36,257 nucleotides of DNA from assembly GCA_027624335.1 (NCBI GenBank), contig JAQBWV010000041.1, positions 1-36,257 of the forward strand. Direction: 5' to 3'. The notes under the pieces are model-generated. The model was not told the origin of the DNA. It saw nothing but the letters and a program-made list of their open reading frames with translations, and ran no database searches. Below, in pieces: positions 1 through 7,295 of the stretch. How positions within the stretch are numbered: the stretch's first letter is position 1; each line of letters begins with the position of its first letter. The DNA comes from Planctomycetota bacterium. Its GTDB lineage: Bacteria > Planctomycetota > Planctomycetia > Planctomycetales > Planctomycetaceae. The translations under genes were made by a program, and so were the position numbers.

Positions 1-247
1 ACGAGCAGGCCTTCGAACTGGCGGCTCATGCTGCTGCCGAGGTCGCTGCCAACAGAATGAGCCTGGCCGGAAGAACTCGCGAAAAACTCGTGAGGACCGT
101 TACGCCGATGCCGGCGAAATCCGACCCGACGCAACGTCACATGACGACGACGACCTGGCCAACGACCTGGTGACCGAACAGGAAACCCGGCAGAACGCCG
201 ATCGTGGCTGGCTGGTGGCGGAAGGAGCAGTAGCGTGGGCGAAATGA
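1..247 (+). pseudogene. 3' end of an unrecognised gene, apparently frameshifted
   Basis: The gene enters from the left edge. The frame starting at base 3 reads an alanine-rich helical segment (about the first 30 codons) that turns into low-complexity threonine/tryptophan and stops near 170. The frame starting at base 2 is unconvincing at first but from about base 90 gives an acidic, codon-like stretch with four consecutive Asp, ending in TGA at 245-247. Switching between the two frames near the A-run at about 85-90 (one missing base) gives a single sensible reading. I do not recognise the product. It is convergent with frr. A real frameshift, an assembly error, or no gene at all are each possible. 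Confidence 0.3.
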
Positions 248-374
248 CGTTTCGGTGGGACGGTGCGGAGGCCGCCAACAAACAGGATGACGACGTTACG
301 TCGGAATCCGCCAGCGTCGACCCACCGTTTTTCTCCGCGTGTCCCACCCTACGGTCTGACGCCAGCTGGAAAAC

Positions 375-935
375 CTATTCGTCCATGATCTGCGTTTCCT
401 TCTCGGAAGCAGACGCGTTGATCATGCCTTCGTACTTTTTAGTCAGGTTCTGGACTTCTTCTTTGACCGAGTCACGCTCGTCTTCGGACATCGACTTGTC
501 CTTCTGCGCGTTGTCAGCGTGCTTGTTCGCGTCTCGTCGGATGTTGCGAATGGACACGCGGGAGTCTTCTGCGAACTCCTTTGTACGCGAAACCAGCTGA
601 CGTCGACGTTCCGTCGAAAGTGGCGGAACATTCAGCCGGATCACTCGACCATCGGACATCGGTGCCATGCCGACATCGCTTGACTGAATCGCCTTGACGA
701 TCTCGTTCATCGTGCCGGTGTCGAACGGGCGAATCAGGATCTGCTGCGGCTCCGGAACCGTGATATTCGCCACCTGTTTCAGCGGAGTCTGCGACCCGTA
801 ATAGTCGATCCGAATCGAGTCGACCAGGCCCGGAGTCGCACGACCGGTTCGAAGTCCGGTCAACTGATCTGCGAAAACGGTCACTGCTTTTTCCATACGC
901 TCTTCGGCGTCGAGAAGAATCTCGTCAGCGTCCAT
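375..935 (-). CDS. frr: Ribosome recycling factor
   Basis: RRF splits post-termination ribosomes together with EF-G in the cytoplasm. The predicted 186 residues match the usual length of about 185. Family hallmarks are the RTGRATPGL segment near residue 28, the QVANITVPEPQ and IRPFD segments of the core, and the conserved LNVPPLSTERR block near residue 100. The ATG at 935 is preferred over an in-frame upstream start at 1028 because it has a GAGGA ribosome-binding site about 8 bases upstream and begins at the family's normal N-terminus. It is the last gene of the rpsB-tsf-pyrH-frr cluster, 173 bases after pyrH, an order conserved across bacteria. Confidence 0.97.
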   Translation of the reverse strand: MDADEILLDAEERMEKAVTVFADQLTGLRTGRATPGLVDSIRIDYYGSQTPLKQVANITVPEPQQILIRPFDTGTMNEIVKAIQSSDVGMAPMSDGRVIRLNVPPLSTERRRQLVSRTKEFAEDSRVSIRNIRRDANKHADNAQKDKSMSEDERDSVKEEVQNLTKKYEGMINASASEKETQIMDE

Positions 936-1108
936 GGTTTGTTCCTCGCAAATTGTCGATGTCGAAAGAGTTGAGGTTGATTTCGAACCTGCGTCCTGAA
1001 TTGTGGCTCGTAAGACAGCGAGGTTCAACGCGGGCGACGTGGGACGGGCTACTGATCATGGCAATTTCTCAGCTCACCAATCACGTGAGGCTGAAGTCGA
1101 AGGGGCCG

Positions 1109-1861
1109 CTATCCGACTCGTGTACCGATTTTTTCTCCGGCGACGACACGCTCAAGATTGCCTTCCTTCTGATAGTTGAAGACGACAATCGGAATGTTCT
1201 GCTCCATGCAGTGATGCATCGCCTGAGCGTCCATGACTTTCAAGTCCTGTCGGAGGACTTCCTGGAACGAAATGTCCGAATACTTGACGGCGTGAGGATT
1301 CTTCTCTGGATCATCGGAATAGATGCCGTCAACTCGCGTTGCTTTCAGAACGACGTCCGCTTCGATCTCGCGAGCGCGCAGTGCTGCTGCTGTGTCTGTC
1401 GTTACAAACGGGCTGCCGGTCCCGGCGGCCAGGATGACAACGCGGCCCTTCTCGAGATGTCGCACGCAGCGGCGGCGAATGAACGGTTCCGCCACGCCTT
1501 CCATGCGGATTGCAGTTTGAAGCCGCGTCGGAACGCCGGCATTCTCCAACGCATCCTGCAGGGCGAGTCCATTCACAACGGTCGCCAGCATGCCCATGTA
1601 GTGGGCTGTTGGAGCGTTAATTGACGCGCTAACAGCGGCAAAGTCGCGGCCTCTCAGGATGTTCCCGCCGCCACAGACAATGGCCAGTTGGACGCCAGTG
1701 TCGTGAATCCGTCGGATCTGCTGAGAGATGCTCGACACCTCAGCCATCGTAATGCCGGATTCGCCGGTACGGCAGAAACTGTTCCCGCTGAGTTTCAGCA
1801 GAACTCGTTTGTAAACAGACTGAGAACCCGTTGACGACGGGGCATTATCCGGCTCAGACAT
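1109..1861 (-). CDS. pyrH: Uridylate (UMP) kinase
   Basis: Phosphorylates UMP to UDP with ATP in pyrimidine nucleotide synthesis; a cytoplasmic hexamer of the amino-acid-kinase fold. The 250 residues include the N-terminal LLKLSG loop, the [10 protein letters not shown] nucleotide loop near residue 63, the [16 protein letters not shown] segment near residue 175 and the [20 protein letters not shown]-terminal block. The Glu commonly following the first Gly of the KLSG loop is Asn here (KLSGNSF). The ATG at 1861 has a GGAG site about 9 bases upstream. The roughly 20 residues before the fold are an unstructured Ser/Pro-rich lead. It sits between tsf and frr. Confidence 0.97.
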   Translation of the reverse strand: MSEPDNAPSSTGSQSVYKRVLLKLSGNSFCRTGESGITMAEVSSISQQIRRIHDTGVQLAIVCGGGNILRGRDFAAVSASINAPTAHYMGMLATVVNGLALQDALENAGVPTRLQTAIRMEGVAEPFIRRRCVRHLEKGRVVILAAGTGSPFVTTDTAAALRAREIEADVVLKATRVDGIYSDDPEKNPHAVKYSDISFQEVLRQDLKVMDAQAMHHCMEQNIPIVVFNYQKEGNLERVVAGEKIGTRVG

Positions 1862-1963
1862 CGTACATCTCCGGTGTAAGAATCCGTTCTCGACGCCACT
1901 GTTGGCGTTCTCGATGCGAAGATTAGCGGCCTGACCGACGAAGACCAGTTACAACACAAAACG

Positions 1964-1993
1964 AGGGACAGAAGGTCAAATCCCTCTGTCCCT
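1964..1993 (-). terminator. Hairpin downstream of tsf, weak intrinsic terminator or attenuator
   Basis: AGGGACAGA at 1964-1972 pairs perfectly with TCTGTCCCT at 1985-1993, with a further GG/CC pair inside and a six-base loop. On the minus strand the stem is followed after two bases by four T. It lies 27-56 bases beyond the tsf stop and before pyrH, so it could partly reduce read-through into pyrH-frr or protect the rpsB-tsf message. The short T-run makes full termination doubtful. Confidence 0.5.
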
Positions 1994-2019
1994 TTGAACT
2001 CATACGGATCGGCTCTGAA

Positions 2020-2856
2020 CTAGTTGCCGAGCGACCAGCGAGTGAATGCGACGGCTTTGTAGCCTGCTTCAGCAAGTGCCTGGCTGACTGTCTTCGAGTC
2101 GTCTTTGGCGAATGCCTGATAGATCAACACGCCCTGGTCAACATAGAAGTTATTCATCCGCCCGTCGACGATTTTGTCGACAATGTTATCCGGCTTTCCG
2201 GAAGCTTTGGCTTCTTCAGTCAGACGCGATCGTTCTGCATTAATGTCTTCAACCGACAACTCATTCGGATGACAAACCAGCGGTCGCAACGCAGCAGTGT
2301 GCATGGCGACGTCACGCAGAATGTCGAGTTTTCCAGAATCACCTTCGGCCTGGAACAGCACGCCGTTCTTGCCATCGTGATGAATGTATCCGTTAACCGG
2401 ACCAACCACGCGAGTGATTCGTCCGACGACGATTTTCTCACGAATCTGGTTGGTCATGTCTTCCCACACCTGCAATAGCGTCTTGCCGGCGACTTCCGGG
2501 GCAGGCTGACTGAGCAACTCTTCCGGAGTCGTCGCACCCGGTCCATTCAGCAACTGCTCGGCACACTGGCGAGCGAACGACTTGAACTCGTCACTTGAAG
2601 CAACCGGAGCAGACTCACACTGCACCTCGACCATCGTTCCTTCGCTGCCGTCTTCCTTCAGCGCGATGACGATCAACCCTTCGGTGGTAGCATTGTCAGC
2701 TCGCTTGACCTGAATCTTTTTGAACTGCTCACGCAGAATTTCGATAGCCTTGTCTTCGTCGCCATCGGCTTCTACGAGTGCCTTTTTGCAGTCCATCATG
2801 GGAAGAGTTGTTTTTTCTCGCAGCGCCTTGACGGCGGCGGCTGTTACTGCAGCCAT
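2020..2856 (-). CDS. tsf: Translation elongation factor Ts
   Basis: Guanine nucleotide exchange factor that recharges EF-Tu from GDP to GTP. The 278 residues open with a UBA-like helical domain and the signature MMDCKKAL near residue 20 ([12 protein letters not shown], in place of the more common TGAGMMDCK form). The core ends with the [19 protein letters not shown] block near residue 217. The stretch after the signature ([14 protein letters not shown]) differs from the usual Lys/Ala-rich helix but keeps its position. The ATG at 2856 has an AAGGA site 8 bases upstream. It follows rpsB after a 244-base spacer containing a strong hairpin. Confidence 0.96.
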   Translation of the reverse strand: MAAVTAAAVKALREKTTLPMMDCKKALVEADGDEDKAIEILREQFKKIQVKRADNATTEGLIVIALKEDGSEGTMVEVQCESAPVASSDEFKSFARQCAEQLLNGPGATTPEELLSQPAPEVAGKTLLQVWEDMTNQIREKIVVGRITRVVGPVNGYIHHDGKNGVLFQAEGDSGKLDILRDVAMHTAALRPLVCHPNELSVEDINAERSRLTEEAKASGKPDNIVDKIVDGRMNNFYVDQGVLIYQAFAKDDSKTVSQALAEAGYKAVAFTRWSLGN

Positions 2857-3019
2857 GTCGATTTTCCTTGTTGCTGATTGGGCGGTTGGGAATTAAGAAG
2901 TGCTGCTCCGAACAGAATCCATTCCGGTACAGCAGCACGTGGTGTGAACAACCAATGAACTGAGACCACCGGTTTCTCCAAAGTCTGTGTGAGACACGAG
3001 GAGGTACATCCGAGTTCAG

Positions 3020-3057
3020 ATGCCCGACGGCCCGGCGAAACGATGTTCGCCGGGCAT
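3020..3057 (-). promoter_or_regulatory. Strong hairpin with a competing alternative stem in the rpsB-tsf spacer
   Basis: GCCCGGCGAA at 3030-3039 pairs perfectly with TTCGCCGGGC at 3046-3055 (10 bp, 6-base loop). The overlapping ATGCCCG at 3020-3026 can instead pair with CGGGCAT at 3051-3057, so the two stems exclude each other. There is no T-run on either strand, so this is more likely an RNA processing, stability or attenuation element separating rpsB from tsf than a complete terminator. Confidence 0.45.
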
Positions 3058-3100
3058 CAGGCTTCAGGTTCTGCAATCTGCCGCAAAGTGCGGCGAGGAA

Positions 3101-3844
3101 CTAGAGACTCGGAACGGCTTTGGGTTCCGGTTCTGCATCCACGACTTTGTTCGCTTGAGGAAGCTGATCACGGCCTTCGTTGATGCCGGAGACAAGCTGT
3201 TCCAGAACCAGGCGAATTGATCGAATGCTGTCATCGTTGCCTGGAATCGGCAGATCAACAGTATCCGGATCTGAGTCAGTATCGATCAACGCGACAATCT
3301 TGACGCCCATCAGCCGGCATTCGTGAATGCAATTCTTTTCGGCTTTTGGATCGATCACGACAATCGCTTCCGGAATCCGATTCATCGTTCGGATGCCTTC
3401 CAGGTTGCGTTTGACCTTCTTGAACTCGCGACGCAGAGTGGACTGTCGCTTCTTGGAGTAGCCGGCTAGCTCACCGGACGTCTCAAGCAACTCCAGTTCT
3501 TCCAGCCTTTGCAGTCGGCTACGGATCGTGCGGAAGTTCGTCAGCATCCCGCCCAGCCAGCGTTCTGACACATACGGCATTCCACACGCGGTTGCGGCTT
3601 CGATGACAGGTTCAGCGGCCTGTCGTTTCGTTCCGCAGAAGACGATGAGGCTGCCCTGCGACGCGACCTTCTTCAGGTACTGCTGCGCCCGCATGATTCC
3701 TCGAACTGTTTCTTTAATATCGATGATGTGAATCAGATTACGGCGTCCATAAATGTAGGGACGCATTTTCGGATTCCAGCGACTGGTGCGATGTCCAAAA
3801 TGAACACCCGCTTCAAGCATGTCCTTCACATTGATCTGTAACAT
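3101..3844 (-). CDS. rpsB: 30S ribosomal protein S2
   Basis: Small-subunit protein bound late in 30S assembly. The 247 predicted residues carry the S2 hallmarks: [17 protein letters not shown] near residue 10, [14 protein letters not shown] near 29, FCGTKRQA near 67, [11 protein letters not shown] near 93 and the IDTDSDPD segment near 185. The last 20 or so residues are an acidic/Pro tail beyond the conserved fold. ATG at 3844 is chosen over an ATG three codons earlier at 3853 because it has GAGG at a proper distance and gives the canonical [10 protein letters not shown] start; the earlier ATG would overlap that site. First gene of the translation cluster. Confidence 0.97.
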   Translation of the reverse strand: MLQINVKDMLEAGVHFGHRTSRWNPKMRPYIYGRRNLIHIIDIKETVRGIMRAQQYLKKVASQGSLIVFCGTKRQAAEPVIEAATACGMPYVSERWLGGMLTNFRTIRSRLQRLEELELLETSGELAGYSKKRQSTLRREFKKVKRNLEGIRTMNRIPEAIVVIDPKAEKNCIHECRLMGVKIVALIDTDSDPDTVDLPIPGNDDSIRSIRLVLEQLVSGINEGRDQLPQANKVVDAEPEPKAVPSL

Positions 3845-3912
3845 TATCAGCATCCTCAAGCCGTTATCCGGCCGCAACGAGACCGTCGCGTGTGCACACT
3901 TCGTCCGGGATA

Positions 3913-3931
3913 CGAAGCCAACGAGGCTTCG
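3913..3931 (-). promoter_or_regulatory. Small hairpin in the rpsB leader
   Basis: CGAAGCC at 3913-3919 pairs with GGCTTCG at 3925-3931 around a five-base loop, 69-87 bases upstream of the rpsB ATG on the transcribed side. S2 is known in some bacteria to repress its own operon through a structured leader, so this may be part of one. That link is inference from position only. Confidence 0.3.
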
Positions 3932-4118
3932 GTCCCACTCTTCAGACCCGATGTTCGAACGAAAAATCGCTCAACCGGAGCCAGAACCCAGTCAAAATCT
4001 CAGGAACCAGCCAGTGGGTTTCGCGAGCATTTCAATTCACTGCTCAGCAACGAAACTCACAGCGGAAGAGTAGAAGCGTTGTGGTGAACCACCAAAAGCG
4101 ACTTCAAACCGTCATTTG

Positions 4119-4143
4119 TTTGTCTGCCACCCTGGCGGACAAA
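4119..4143. repeat. Inverted repeat in the rpsB/DUF4432 divergent region
   Basis: Ten-base arms separated by ACCCT, with one wobble pair. No T-run follows on either strand, so a terminator is unlikely. It could be an operator for either divergent gene or part of the rpsB transcript leader. Confidence 0.4.
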
Positions 4144-4336
4144 TCGCGGCAAAGACTAGTGGCATCAGCAGTTTGCGTCAAACGTCACCGCTACCCGCGG
4201 TGGATACTGGAAGCGGCGGGCCGTCAATCCATAGACTTCAATCGGACAGCCTGGCAGTGATCGCCCGTAGTTGGTCCAACTTCCGGTAAATCAGCCGGTT
4301 TGTGGCTCGATTTCGACCCGCCGTCAAGGACTTAGA

Positions 4337-5530
4337 ATGACCACGCAAAGAATTGTGCTGACAGATATTGACTCGGGCGAAGCTCTTGAATCCGGTCAGG
4401 TTGACGCCTCGTCGGGATTGAAACTTACCGGGTCGAGCCAGTGGTCGGTGTCAAAACGAACCCTCAGAGGAGGACCTTCCGACGGCGTTGACGTGGTCGA
4501 TCTCAACAACGGCGAGCTGTCCATCTCGATCCTGCCGACTCGAGGCATGGGACTCTGGCGTGGAACCTATCACGGAATTCCAATCGGATGGCAATCACCT
4601 GTCGCTCGACCTGTGCATCCGAGTCTGGTCAACCTGGAGGCTCGTAACGGCCTTGGCTGGCTGGGCGGATTCAACGAATTGATGTGCCGCTGTGGCCTGT
4701 CCTTCAATGGCCCGCCGGGAGTCGATCGAGTCATTGATGAGGATGGCAACGCGACCGAAACCCAACTGACCTTGCACGGGAAAATTGCCAACGTCCCGGC
4801 ACATCACGTGTCTGTCGAAATTTCTGACGAGGGGCCTGGCACGCTCAGCGTCACAGGAGTCGTCGATGAGACCATGATGTTCGCTCCTGCTTTGCGGCTG
4901 ACTTCAACTGTGTCGACCGAGGCCGGGTCGAATGGAATCACCATCACTGATGTTGTCACCAACCGAGGCGGACAGCCGACCGAATTGCAGCTACTTTACC
5001 ACACGAATATCGGTCGACCATTTCTGGGCGAGGGATCGAAATTCGTCGCGCCGATCGCGGAAGTCGCGCCGCGTGATGCTCGCTCCGCGGAAGGGATCGA
5101 ATTGTTCGACGTTTACGCCGGGCCAGTGGCAGGCCTTCCCGAAGAGGCGTTCTTCTTCGAACTGCTCAGTGACTGGAAGGAGCAGACTCAAGTGTTACTG
5201 AGAAACGCAGATGGCGATCGAGGTCTCACTCTGATTTTCTCAACGAAACAACTGCCGTGTTTCACGCTCTGGAAGAACACTCAGGCAGAGGCAGATGGGT
5301 ACGTCACTGGCCTGGAGCCCGGCACGAGCTTCCCGAACTTCAAGATGTTCGAACGGGAACGCGGACGAGTGATCTTACTCCAACCGGGCGAGTCCTACGA
5401 AACCAGTTTCGAGCTGCGTGTTCACGACACACCCGCCGGCATCGCTCAGGCCCAAAAGCAGATTCTAGCGTTGCAAACGTCTTCCCTGCGCAAACACGAA
5501 TCACCGTTCGACAAGTTCTCGCCGACCTGA
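4337..5530 (+). CDS. DUF4432 family protein, aldose-mutarotase-like fold
   Basis: Probably binds or epimerises a sugar; family members share the galactose-mutarotase beta-sandwich, but a substrate cannot be read from the sequence. The 397 residues carry the family pattern: ILPTRGMGLW near residue 60, GGFNELMCRCGLSFNGPP near 112, the LHGKIANVPAHH segment near 145, a YHTNIGRPFLGEG segment near 220, and a C-terminal TSFPNFKMFERERGRVILLQPGES-type region split over a Gly/Glu loop. There is no signal peptide, so it is cytoplasmic. ATG at 4337 has AAGGA about 7 bases upstream; an earlier in-frame start at 4271 lacks one. It stands alone, divergent from rpsB. Confidence 0.85.
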   Translation: MTTQRIVLTDIDSGEALESGQVDASSGLKLTGSSQWSVSKRTLRGGPSDGVDVVDLNNGELSISILPTRGMGLWRGTYHGIPIGWQSPVARPVHPSLVNLEARNGLGWLGGFNELMCRCGLSFNGPPGVDRVIDEDGNATETQLTLHGKIANVPAHHVSVEISDEGPGTLSVTGVVDETMMFAPALRLTSTVSTEAGSNGITITDVVTNRGGQPTELQLLYHTNIGRPFLGEGSKFVAPIAEVAPRDARSAEGIELFDVYAGPVAGLPEEAFFFELLSDWKEQTQVLLRNADGDRGLTLIFSTKQLPCFTLWKNTQAEADGYVTGLEPGTSFPNFKMFERERGRVILLQPGESYETSFELRVHDTPAGIAQAQKQILALQTSSLRKHESPFDKFSPT

Positions 5531-5786
5531 GGCAGCATCGCAGAGATTGACTGCCCCGAATCCCGTAACCACGTTCGCCCGAATGTGAGACCGACGGCAC
5601 CCTCGTACTTGCATGCTGTATTCGAGCCAGACTCGCTGCGAATCCATACAACACTTCGATTCCGGACTGTCTTTCGAGTGTATGAAATTAAGTGACAAGA
5701 TGGCACGCCTGGTACGTACTCGCCCGGATGTTTGCAGGTAGCTTGCAACGCTAACACTCAGTATTCAGAGAGCAGCAGAGGTCGCG

Positions 5787-5823
5787 AACGAGCGGCAGGA
5801 GATACGTCCCCGCTCGTTTTTTT
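5787..5823 (+). terminator. Intrinsic terminator
   Basis: AACGAGCGG at 5787-5795 pairs perfectly with CCGCTCGTT at 5810-5818. The 14-base loop carries AGGAGA, and a run of seven T occupies 5817-5823. It is a textbook rho-independent terminator for plus-strand transcription, either from the DUF4432 gene or from an unannotated small RNA. Confidence 0.85.
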
Positions 5824-5940
5824 GAGTGCGAATGAGTGCCTGAATCGTGAATCGGTCGAGAAGCCTCACCTCAATGCCAGCGGCAGCGTCCCGGCACATT
5901 GATGTCCATTCTTTAATCTTTTTTCTGATTGGAACAGCAA

Positions 5941-6024
5941 ATGCTGAGTTTACCTGACGACGCCGAGGACGAGCGTCGCCCACCCGTTCGCGGCGAACCC
6001 CCGCCGCAAAATTCAGGCACCTGA
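5941..6024 (+). CDS. Possible 27-residue leader peptide upstream of csrA
   Basis: ATG at 5941 opens a 27-codon frame ending TGA at 6022-6024, 13 bases before the csrA ATG. A GGAA lies about 7 bases upstream. The peptide is acidic at the start and Pro/Arg-rich after (a PDDAEDERR stretch, then proline pairs). Its stop directly precedes the AAAGGA ribosome-binding site of csrA, the geometry of translational coupling. No homology is recognised and such short frames arise by chance. Confidence 0.3.
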   Translation: MLSLPDDAEDERRPPVRGEPPPQNSGT

Positions 6025-6037
6025 AAGGAATCGTGTC

Positions 6038-6310
6038 ATGTTAGTACTGTCCCGCAAAACGACGGAGTCTATTTGCATTGGAGATGGGATTGAGGTCCGC
6101 GTGCTGGAGATTTCCGGCGGTCGCGTACGTCTTGGAATCACTGCTCCTGCGGAAATTCCAGTTCACCGCAGTGAGATTGCCGCTCGCCTTGGTGAGTTTC
6201 TGGATGTCGCCGATGGTCACTCGGCACTCAAGCTGGTCGTTGCAGGCTCAATGCCTGTCACCGCCGAATCTCCTGTCGGCGATTCGCGGCTCCGTCGACG
6301 GGCGCGATAG
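6038..6310 (+). CDS. csrA: Carbon storage regulator CsrA (RsmA family)
   Basis: Dimeric RNA-binding protein that binds GGA motifs in mRNA leaders and blocks or alters translation. Residues 1-61 match the family: [16 protein letters not shown] start, beta-strand [15 protein letters not shown], then [12 protein letters not shown] with the RNA-contacting VHR-E segment near residue 42. At 90 residues it is longer than the usual 60-75; the extra tail ends in a basic LRRRAR cluster. ATG has AAAGGA about 9 bases upstream. That site resembles a CsrA target, so autoregulation is plausible. The next gene downstream shares a similar leader. Confidence 0.95.
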   Translation: MLVLSRKTTESICIGDGIEVRVLEISGGRVRLGITAPAEIPVHRSEIAARLGEFLDVADGHSALKLVVAGSMPVTAESPVGDSRLRRRAR

Positions 6311-6447
6311 CGCCGCACTCGGGTAGATCTCCAGTCTCGGAGAATGCCGTCGGCGCCGCCTTCACGTAGACCATTTTCTGGTCAGCTCTGTACAGCTTAT
6401 GCCCTGTTCTACGGAAGAATTGGTGGAAGTTCGCATTCGCTGACGCG

Positions 6448-6482
6448 ACAGACTTCTGCAGAAGACCTCAGAGCGAGTCTGT
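6448..6482 (+). repeat. Inverted repeat between csrA and the downstream gene
   Basis: ACAGACT at 6448-6454 pairs with AGTCTGT at 6476-6482; the interval includes the palindrome CTTCTGCAGAAG. It lies in the 218-base spacer upstream of the cysteine-bearing gene. It may fold in the transcript or bind a dimeric regulator. There is no T-run. Confidence 0.35.
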
Positions 6483-6528
6483 AACTGCTCTGGCTCGTAA
6501 CCGCACCTGACATAAAAGGATTCATGTC

Positions 6529-7161
6529 ATGTCCCGCATTCTGACTGCTACACGAAATATTGCTCCATCGGTTGTTTCGCCATTGAGTGGATGTTCCGAA
6601 TCAGCTTCCGCAGTTGAAGCAGGTGCCGAAGATCACATCACCAGCCTGACCATCTGCTCGACCCTTAATGCAGCGACTTGCACTTTTGTGCAAAGTCTTA
6701 CACTCGTTCAAGCGAAATCAGCGTCGACGTTTCTGGCGATGGAATTGCAGCAGCGCGACCGCATCGTTGCCAGGGTGCGCTCAGACGATCCGAGTCGGCA
6801 GCCGGTCAATCCACAGTGGCTTGCCGAAGCGTGCAGAACGAGCCTGCAGGAATGTGAGACCGTAGTGACGCTGACCGCTCGGCAGATCGGTGTCGATGAC
6901 CAGTCCTCGCAGGAGTATCGTCGACTGAAAGAACTGGCCGCCGGAGCCGTGGCGTTGATCTCAGCCAGCCTGAGCCAGGTGGCACATCCAACTGCTCTGA
7001 GTGCGGGCACCTGGAGAGCGACCGCGACCATCTGTGAGACTCTGGCGACGGAAGCCAACAAATTTCCGTTCGACGGATGGGTGTCTCGATGTGCCGAGGG
7101 CTGTCGCCAGCTGGCCAGCGTCGCTCGACGAGCATCACTCGCCGGATGCCAGGCATCGTAG
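6529..7161 (+). CDS. Helical cysteine-bearing protein, possibly a degenerate Csp/DUF326-like four-helix bundle
   Basis: Predicted 210 residues, Ala/Ser/Thr-rich and mostly helical, without a signal peptide or membrane segment. Cysteines fall at 22, 43, 51, 102, 109, 169, 188, 192 and 207. The RCAEGCRQLA segment near 187-196 resembles the cysteine-lined helices of copper-storage (Csp/DUF326) proteins, and four helical blocks can be drawn, but most metal-lining cysteines are absent, so metal storage is only a suggestion. ATG at 6529 has AAAAGGA about 8 bases upstream. The leader from GCACCTGA to the ATG closely resembles that of csrA, hinting at shared post-transcriptional control. Confidence 0.65.
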   Translation: MSRILTATRNIAPSVVSPLSGCSESASAVEAGAEDHITSLTICSTLNAATCTFVQSLTLVQAKSASTFLAMELQQRDRIVARVRSDDPSRQPVNPQWLAEACRTSLQECETVVTLTARQIGVDDQSSQEYRRLKELAAGAVALISASLSQVAHPTALSAGTWRATATICETLATEANKFPFDGWVSRCAEGCRQLASVARRASLAGCQAS

Positions 7162-7295
7162 AGGCTCCCCTGCCAGAGAACGCTCCTTTATTCGCGGGAC
7201 CAGTACCTGGCGACATTCCGTTGCGATTGTCTTTACAACTTTCTGTTGTCGGTCGGAAAATGTTGCCTGAGACCTGAGAATCCTGCCAGCGACGA

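Larger units (their letters stand above)
3845..4336. other. Divergent intergenic region between rpsB and the DUF4432 gene
   Basis: This 492-base spacer must hold the promoters of rpsB (minus) and the DUF4432 gene (plus). I see no convincing coding frame. Besides the leader hairpin at 3913-3931 it contains a second dyad, TTTGTCTGCC at 4119-4128 against GGCGGACAAA at 4134-4143 (10 bp with one G-U pair, five-base loop), and a small GTGGT/ACCAC repeat near 4080-4092. I could not assign -35/-10 elements with confidence. Confidence 0.5.
5531..6037. other. Intergenic region between the DUF4432 gene and csrA
   Basis: This 507-base spacer contains a T-rich intrinsic terminator at 5787-5823, a TTGCA/TGCAA mini-hairpin just upstream of it near 5738-5754, an AT-rich stretch near 5910-5930 that may be the csrA promoter, and a possible 27-codon ORF at 5941-6024. 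The terminator is about 257 bases past the DUF4432 stop, far for a simple gene end, so a small RNA ending there is possible. No other coding frame is persuasive. Confidence 0.5.

Noticed and set aside
953-1624. Long plus-strand frame opposite pyrH and the pyrH-frr spacer
   Set aside because: It is antisense to the well-conserved pyrH gene and shows no protein features.
3892-4260. 122-codon plus-strand frame upstream of the DUF4432 gene
   Set aside because: Ser/Arg/Gln-rich low-quality translation, no ribosome site, overlaps the rpsB leader and inverted repeats.
5700-5720. TGGCACGCC sequence as a sigma-54 -24 element
   Set aside because: No TTGC at the -12 distance.
5765-5983. 72-codon minus-strand frame between the DUF4432 gene and csrA
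   Set aside because: It runs across the plus-strand terminator and the csrA leader and has no recognisable features.
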